Below, piece by piece: positions 59,001 through 64,000 of a stretch of DNA of 64,000 nucleotides. The first letter of the stretch is position 1. Every line of letters starts with the position of its first letter. Below the pieces are notes generated by a model, which was not told where the DNA came from, ran no database searches, and was given only the letters and a program-made list of their open reading frames with translations. The stretch is from Boesenbergia rotunda. Lineage: Eukaryota > Streptophyta > Magnoliopsida > Zingiberales > Zingiberaceae. The position numbers and the translations under genes are program-made. Where the stretch lies: assembly GCA_024364735.1 (NCBI GenBank), contig JAGFNQ010004019.1, positions 784,027-848,026 of the forward strand. The letters are read 5' to 3'.

Positions 59001-59932
59001 CTTAACCTCTAAACATCATAAGGGAACATTAAATAACATTATCAAGATTTTTAGCATAATTATAGACCTTAAAATCATGGTGGCCGAAACCTACAAGCCT
59101 AAGGTTCTTGGTTTTCTTTTCTTTCAACATCAAATCCAAAACTAACCAATATATCATGCTAAAAATCACGAAAATCATAAGGAACTATTATACCACAGGT
59201 GAGGTAGTATTACCTTGGGTTTCTTGATTTTTCGAACCTTGAAAGAGAAGGAAATGGTAAGATCTTTGGACCCTTGAACCCCCTTGTCCTTGTATCCTTG
59301 GAAGACCCCTTAGATCTTGGGGAGGAGACCTCTTGTGGAGCTTTTCCAAGGGAGAACCCTTCCTTGGGTATTCGGCTAGGATGAGGGGAGGAGAAGGAAG
59401 AAATTACAAAGTAATGGGAAGAAGAGGTAACTCCCAAAACCCCCTCTTTATAGCCTATTAAGGAGGTAAATGAAGAGTCTCTCCATGACCCTTCATCTTC
59501 TTCTATGCTTTAACCAAATCCACTTCATTCCCTCATAACATTACCTCACTAGATGAGTTGGTTAAAGCATACATGGTTGTACAAGGGGTCCAAGGTTCAA
59601 TCCTTGGTCCATGCACCTTATTTTTTTATTTTATTTTTCTTTTTATTTTCCCTAAAATTCCGAAAATCCTCTAAAAATTCCTCCATAATTATGTTAATAT
59701 TTCCCATTAGAATCCCTTTATATTTATATTAATTTTCACCTAAAATCCACCAATAATTTTGGTACTAAAAAGCCCATATAAGGCCCATTAGTGCCCTTTT
59801 TCCCAATTTAAATGAGAAAACATGGATTTTCTAGGCCAAATTTCGCATTAATATTTCTAGGTTCCTCAGAAAATTATCTAGACATGCTTAATATTTTAAG
59901 GAAATATTAAGAGAATTTTCTGGGTCGTTACA
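56044..59932 (-). repeat. 5' LTR of gypsy F
   Basis: TGTAACACCC...GGGTCGTTACA, 3889 bp, near-identical to the 3' LTR by eye. Same landmarks: tandem array (56860-57330), mini-element arm match (57829-57905), GGCCGAAA copies (58340-59085), TATA (59444-59453) and tRNA-like module (59550-59627). Confidence 0.92.
59550..59627 (+). other. tRNA-like Pol III module in the F 5' LTR
   Basis: TAGATGAGTTGG (59550-59561), GTTCAATCC (59595-59603) and T7 (59621-59627). Same as the 3' LTR copy. Confidence 0.45.
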
Positions 59933-60043
59933 GTATACTCAAATAGTGAATATTCATTTATTAAAATAAATAATTACAATCATAAGGCGATTGCCTTAGG
60001 GCATTTCTCTCACAATACTAACAAACTCTCACTTGGCCTAATG

Positions 60044-63000
60044 TCAATCGCTACGGTATCTAATGCCACAGACTCTAACATGACCCTCAAACTTGCTTTG
60101 AGGCAAGACCTTAGTTAAAGGATCCGCTAAATTCCTTTCAGTGAGAATTTTCTCAATTTGTATATCGTTCCTACTTATAATCTCTCTGATCAGATGATTG
60201 CGGCGAAGCACGTGTTTGGATCGCTGATGAGACCTTGGTTCCTTTGCTTGTGCAATAGCTCCATTGGTGTCGCAGTAAACCGGTATTGCTTCATCAATGG
60301 TTGGAACCACACCAAGTTCCGAGACAAACTTCTTGATCCAGACTGGTTCCTTTGCTGCTTCCAAAGCTGCAATATATTCCGCTTCCGTGGTAGAATCCGC
60401 TACGGTGTCTTGTTTGGAACTTTTCCAACTTATTGCTCCTCTATTCAAGATAAATACGTATCCGGACTGAGATTTGGAGTCATCCTTATCTGTCTGGAAA
60501 CTAGCATCTGTATACCCACGTATTACCATATCACCTTCTCCATATATTAGGAACACATCGTTAGTTCTTCTTAAGTACTTAAGGATTGTCTTGACAGCCT
60601 CCCAATGATCCATTCCTGGATCAGACTGGTATCTGCTTGTGACGCTCAGAGCATACGATACATCGGGCCTAGTACATAACATAGCATACATGATAGATCC
60701 TATCGCGGATGCATAAGGAATCTTATTCATGCAAATCCTCTCGTCTTCTGTGCGTGGACACATAGACTTTGAAAGGTTGATCCCATGCTTGATGGGAAGG
60801 TAACCTTTCTTGGATTCCGACATGCTAAACCTTTTTAGCACTCGGTCTATATATGTAGACTGCGAAAGACCAAGCAACCGTTTTGATCTATCTCTATAGA
60901 TTCTAATCCCAAGGATATAGGTTGCTTCTCCCAGGTCTTTCATGGAGAAAGTTTTGGACAACCAAATTTTAACCGACTGTAAGACTAATATATCATTTCC
61001 TATAAGTAATATGTCATCGACATATAATACTAGGAATACGACTGCACTCCCACTAACCTTCTTGTATACACAAGGTTCGTTAGGATTTTGTGAGAAATCA
61101 AATTCTTTGATTGTCTCATCAAAACGGATGTTCCAGCTCCTGGATGCTTGCTTCAGTCCATATATGGATCGTCGAAGCTTGCATATTTTGGTTTTATCAA
61201 CCGATGTGAAACCTTCAAGTTGTATCATGTATACATCCTCAAGCAGGTTTCCATTAAGGAAAGCTGTTTTCACATCCATTTGCCATATCTCATAATTATA
61301 ATGAGCTGCTATGGCCAGGAGCATCCGAATGGATTTAAGCATAGCTACTGGCGAATAGGTTTCGTCATAATCAATTCCTTGTTTCTGACGATATCCTTTT
61401 GCCACTAATCTAGCCTTAAAGGTAACAACATTACCTTCCATGTCGGTTTTCTTCTTGAAAACCCACTTGCACCCTATGGGCTTAATCCCTTCAGGTGGGT
61501 TAACCAAGTCCCATACTTGATTTTCGTACATGGAATCCATTTTCGACTTCATGGCTTCAAGCCATTTGTCCCTTTCTGAACTTTTCAGAACTTCTTCATA
61601 ACTGATAGGTTCGTCATCGCTTATGAGTAACACGTCGTGCGATTCACTTATGAGAAATCCGTATCTCTCTGGAATATTGCGTGTCCTATCAGACCTACGA
61701 AGAGGTGGTGTTGTTTTAGGTTCAATTGATAGCTCATCATTATGAGTTGTTGGTTGTGGGTCTAGACTAGGTGTCTCTGTAATGTCTATTGGAGTTTCTT
61801 GAACTTCATCAAGTTCAATGCCACTCCCACTGTTTTCTTGTAAAAGAAATTCTTTTTCCAGAAACACAGCATGCCTTGAAACAAACACCTTTTGTTCCAA
61901 GGGATGATAGAATTGGTAACCCTTCATTTCCTTAGGGTATCCAATAAATAGACATTTATCAGACTTAGCATCCAATTTGTCTGATACAGTCCGTTTCACA
62001 TAAGCAAGACAACCCCATATTTTAAGGTGAGTTAAATGAGGTTTCTTACTATTCCACGTCTCATATGGAGTAGTAGAGACTACCTTGGTCGGGACTCTGT
62101 TTAGCAAGTAAACAGCTGTCTTAAGTGCATAGCCCCAAAAGGATTTTGGAAGAGTTGCATGGTTCATCATAGATCTAACCATGTCCATCAAGGTTCGGTT
62201 ACGCCTCTCAGATACACCATTATGCTGTGGTGTATATGGCGGAGTCCATTGAGACAATATCTCATTGTCCCTAAGATAATCTTGAAACTCTTGACTTAAG
62301 TATTCACCACCCCGATCGGATCGAAGTATATTAATACTTTTGCCAAGCTATTTCTCTACTTCATTTCTGAACTCTTTGAATTTCTCAAAAGCTTCAGATT
62401 TGTGTTTCATCAAGAACACATACCCGAATCGTGAGTGATCATCGATAAAGGTGATGAAGTAGCTATAGCCTCCTTGTGCAGGAGTTGACATTGGTCCACA
62501 TACATCAGTATGTATTAGACCAAGCAATTCTCCCACTGGATTACCTTTTCCGGAAAAGGGTAATTTGGCCATCTTGCCTTTTAAGCATGATTCGCATGTA
62601 TCAAATGAACCGGGTTCAAATGATTCCAGAATTCCACATCGGTGTAATTTGGTCATGCATTTCTTACTTATATGGCCAAGACGACAATGCCACGTATAGG
62701 AGTCTATTTAATTATCTATTCGAGCACGTTTGTTGCAAACATCGATATTGAAAATATCACCGGATAAATCTAACATGTAGATACCATTGCACAAAGTTCT
62801 GGTCCCATAAAAAACACCATTTAAAGTTATGTAACAACAATTGTTACTAAAAGTTAAATGATAACCCTTTTCATTCAAGCATGAAATAGATATAATGTTC
62901 TTTATTAATGAAGGAACAAAATAACAATTATCCAACTCTAAGACAAGTCCAGTAGGGAGCTTTAGCAAATATGTTCCGATGGCAACAGCAGCAATCTTTG

Positions 63001-63586
63001 CTCCATTTCCAACTCGCAAATTCGCTTCTCCCTTGACGAGTCTTCTTCTATTCCTTAGCCCCTGTATGTCATTACATATATGTGAGCTGCACCTAGTATC
63101 AAGTACCCAGGTGGTTGAGGAAATAGAGTGACATTCAATAACGAAGATACCTGAAGAGGATGGGGCATCGGATGCCTTCTTCTTCAAGGACTCAAGATAA
63201 ACCTTGCAGTTTCTTCGCCAGTGACCCTCCTTGCCACAGTGATGGCAAGTGCCTTTTGGGGTCTTTTCAGTCTTTTTGGCCTTTTTCTTCCTTCCCTTAT
63301 TTTGTTCTTTGGGCTTCCTCTTAGAACCTTTCTTTGAGGAACCAACTAACAATATCGTCTTCTGATCCTGCTTTACAGAAGGCTCTATAGTCTTCAGCAG
63401 GTTGAGCAACTCAGGAAACTGGTCTGGAGTTGCATCTTCAGGAGGACGGTTGGGAAGTTGTTCTTCAAGGACATAAGCAAGCTTTTCTGCCTTGAGGACT
63501 ATCCTCAGGTTTCTAAACCAGTCCATGAAGTTTGGCCCAGTCAGCTTATTGGTGTCCAAAATGGAACGCAAATTCAGAGAAGACAT
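60044..63586 (-). pseudogene. Copia E gag-pol polyprotein, one frame with two stops
   Basis: From the ATG at 63586 the frame runs 1181 codons without a frameshift and has only two stops, TAA at 62708-62710 and TAG at 62348-62350. Order: short gag (SSLNLRSILDTNKLTGPNFM), basic stretch, CCHC knuckle CHHCGKEGHWRRNC (residues 114-127), protease with LDTRCSSHICND (DTG changed to DTR at 63092-63100). The GAG-pre-integrase finger (WHCRLGHISKKCM ... CESCLKGK), integrase (FIDDHSRFGYVF, then HNGVSERRNRTL), RT (WQMDVKTAFLNG; YVDD at 61013-61024) and RNase H (STTEAEYIAALEAA) follow. The segment of about 130 residues usual between the gag N-terminus and the knuckle is mostly missing. Likely inactive. Confidence 0.93.
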
Positions 63587-64000
63587 GATCGAGTGATTAT
63601 CCTAGAAATACAAATTGAGCTTATGTGAGAAGAATGATAAAGAATGCATCAACATACATTAATTAAATCCTATTTATTTTTTGAATTGAATAACCCTTTT
63701 TATCAATTCGGGAGATCGTAGGAACATCTCCAAATAGGTTGATATCCAACCATAGATAAGAACAACCATGGCTGTGGCCATCAAGTTATTCTTAGCTATG
63801 AAGGTAGGTAATTATACTGATTACATATCACATATATGTAACTATCACTTTATGCTATCAACTAATTGAATGTTTGCATAAATCATTGGGTTGTTAACTC
63901 ATTAAAAAGTATGCAACAATATACATAGCACCCAACTGCACCTCTCTTTACATCGACCTTGGCTGTGGCACAACAAATCGATGCTCCAAGCTTAAGGCTG
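63587..64000 (-). other. Untranslated 5' leader of copia E
   Basis: AT-rich, without a domain-bearing ORF. No PBS or LTR is reached before the window ends. Confidence 0.6.

Larger units (their letters stand above)
45376..59932 (-). mobile_element. Gypsy element F in the 3' LTR of E
   Basis: GTATA flanks it at 45371-45375 and 59933-59937, and the E LTR reads through without it (compare about 21833). LTRs are 45376-49241 and 56044-59932, very similar. The internal part holds only a gag fragment (55303-55772) and the truncated element G. All of pol is gone. Confidence 0.92.
40959..60023 (-). repeat. 3' LTR of copia E with two nested elements
   Basis: LTR sequence is at 40959-42520, 44777-45375 and 59933-60023. 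Without 42521-44776 and 45376-59932 and their duplications it is about 2242 bp, collinear with the solo LTR 19655-21919. TATA (minus) lies at 41557-41566 and the GGCCGGCC hairpin at 41971-42013. ORFs at 41138-41541 are not recognisable. Confidence 0.9.
40959..64000 (-). mobile_element. Copia element E (5' end beyond the window)
   Basis: The 3' LTR (40959-60023, with two insertions) starts TGTTGGGACCGGG and cuts gypsy A. After it come a polypurine-like AAGTGAGAG, the gag-pol frame (60044-63586) and an untranslated leader to the window end. The PBS and 5' LTR are not in the window, so the target duplication (expected GATAC) cannot be checked. Confidence 0.9.

Overview
This is a window of a flowering-plant nuclear genome made almost entirely of nested LTR retrotransposons. 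I found no host gene, tRNA gene, rRNA or CRISPR array that I can support. The intergenic-type plant sequence, several kinds of copia and gypsy (chromodomain) elements and tRNA-Met primer-binding sites point to a large, repeat-rich plant genome. I lean towards a monocot, but nothing here proves the species.

Layout by nesting. The oldest layer is a decayed minus-strand gypsy element ('A') in pieces at about 930-3140, 30877-30971 and 39427-40958. Its integrase reading frame joins exactly across the insertions. Into A went: a 274-bp palindromic mini-element (2593-2866, duplication CCAAC); a Sirevirus-like copia 'B' (3141-30871, minus, duplication AGAAA); a plus-strand non-autonomous Sirevirus-like element 'D' (30972-39421, duplication ATATG); and a copia 'E' (40959 to beyond the window end, minus). 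Gypsy 'C' (9319-28443, duplication AAGAC) sits in the gag of B. C itself holds three solo LTRs (9412-11242, 18741-23714, 24670-27321), and the second of these holds a further solo LTR (19655-21919). The 3' LTR of E holds a solo gypsy LTR (42521-44776, duplication ACATG) and gypsy 'F' (45376-59932, duplication GTATA). F contains a truncated element 'G' related to D (49242-55302). Nesting reaches five levels, and nearly every border is supported by a 5-bp target-site duplication.

The coding regions are gag-pol remnants. The best preserved is E (60044-63586): one reading frame of 1181 codons with only two stop codons in it, but with a damaged protease motif and a shortened gag. D is the youngest-looking element. 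It has an intact duplication and very similar LTRs, but carries gag plus a second, apparently intron-containing ORF in place of pol. That ORF has its own TATA promoter and lies downstream of a dense array of W-box (TTGACY) motifs.

The signals most worth following are in noncoding DNA. (1) Six gypsy LTR copies carry, antisense and about 65-110 bp upstream of their TATA box, an A-box, a B-box and a T-run: a compact RNA polymerase III-like module. (2) The U3 of D holds an array of short hairpins with constant 8-nt loops and co-varying stems. Different hairpin arrays occur in the LTRs of at least two other copia families here. (3) D has the internal W-box, TATA and spliced-ORF cassette. (4) The two LTRs of B share R-U5 sequence but have unrelated U3 ends.
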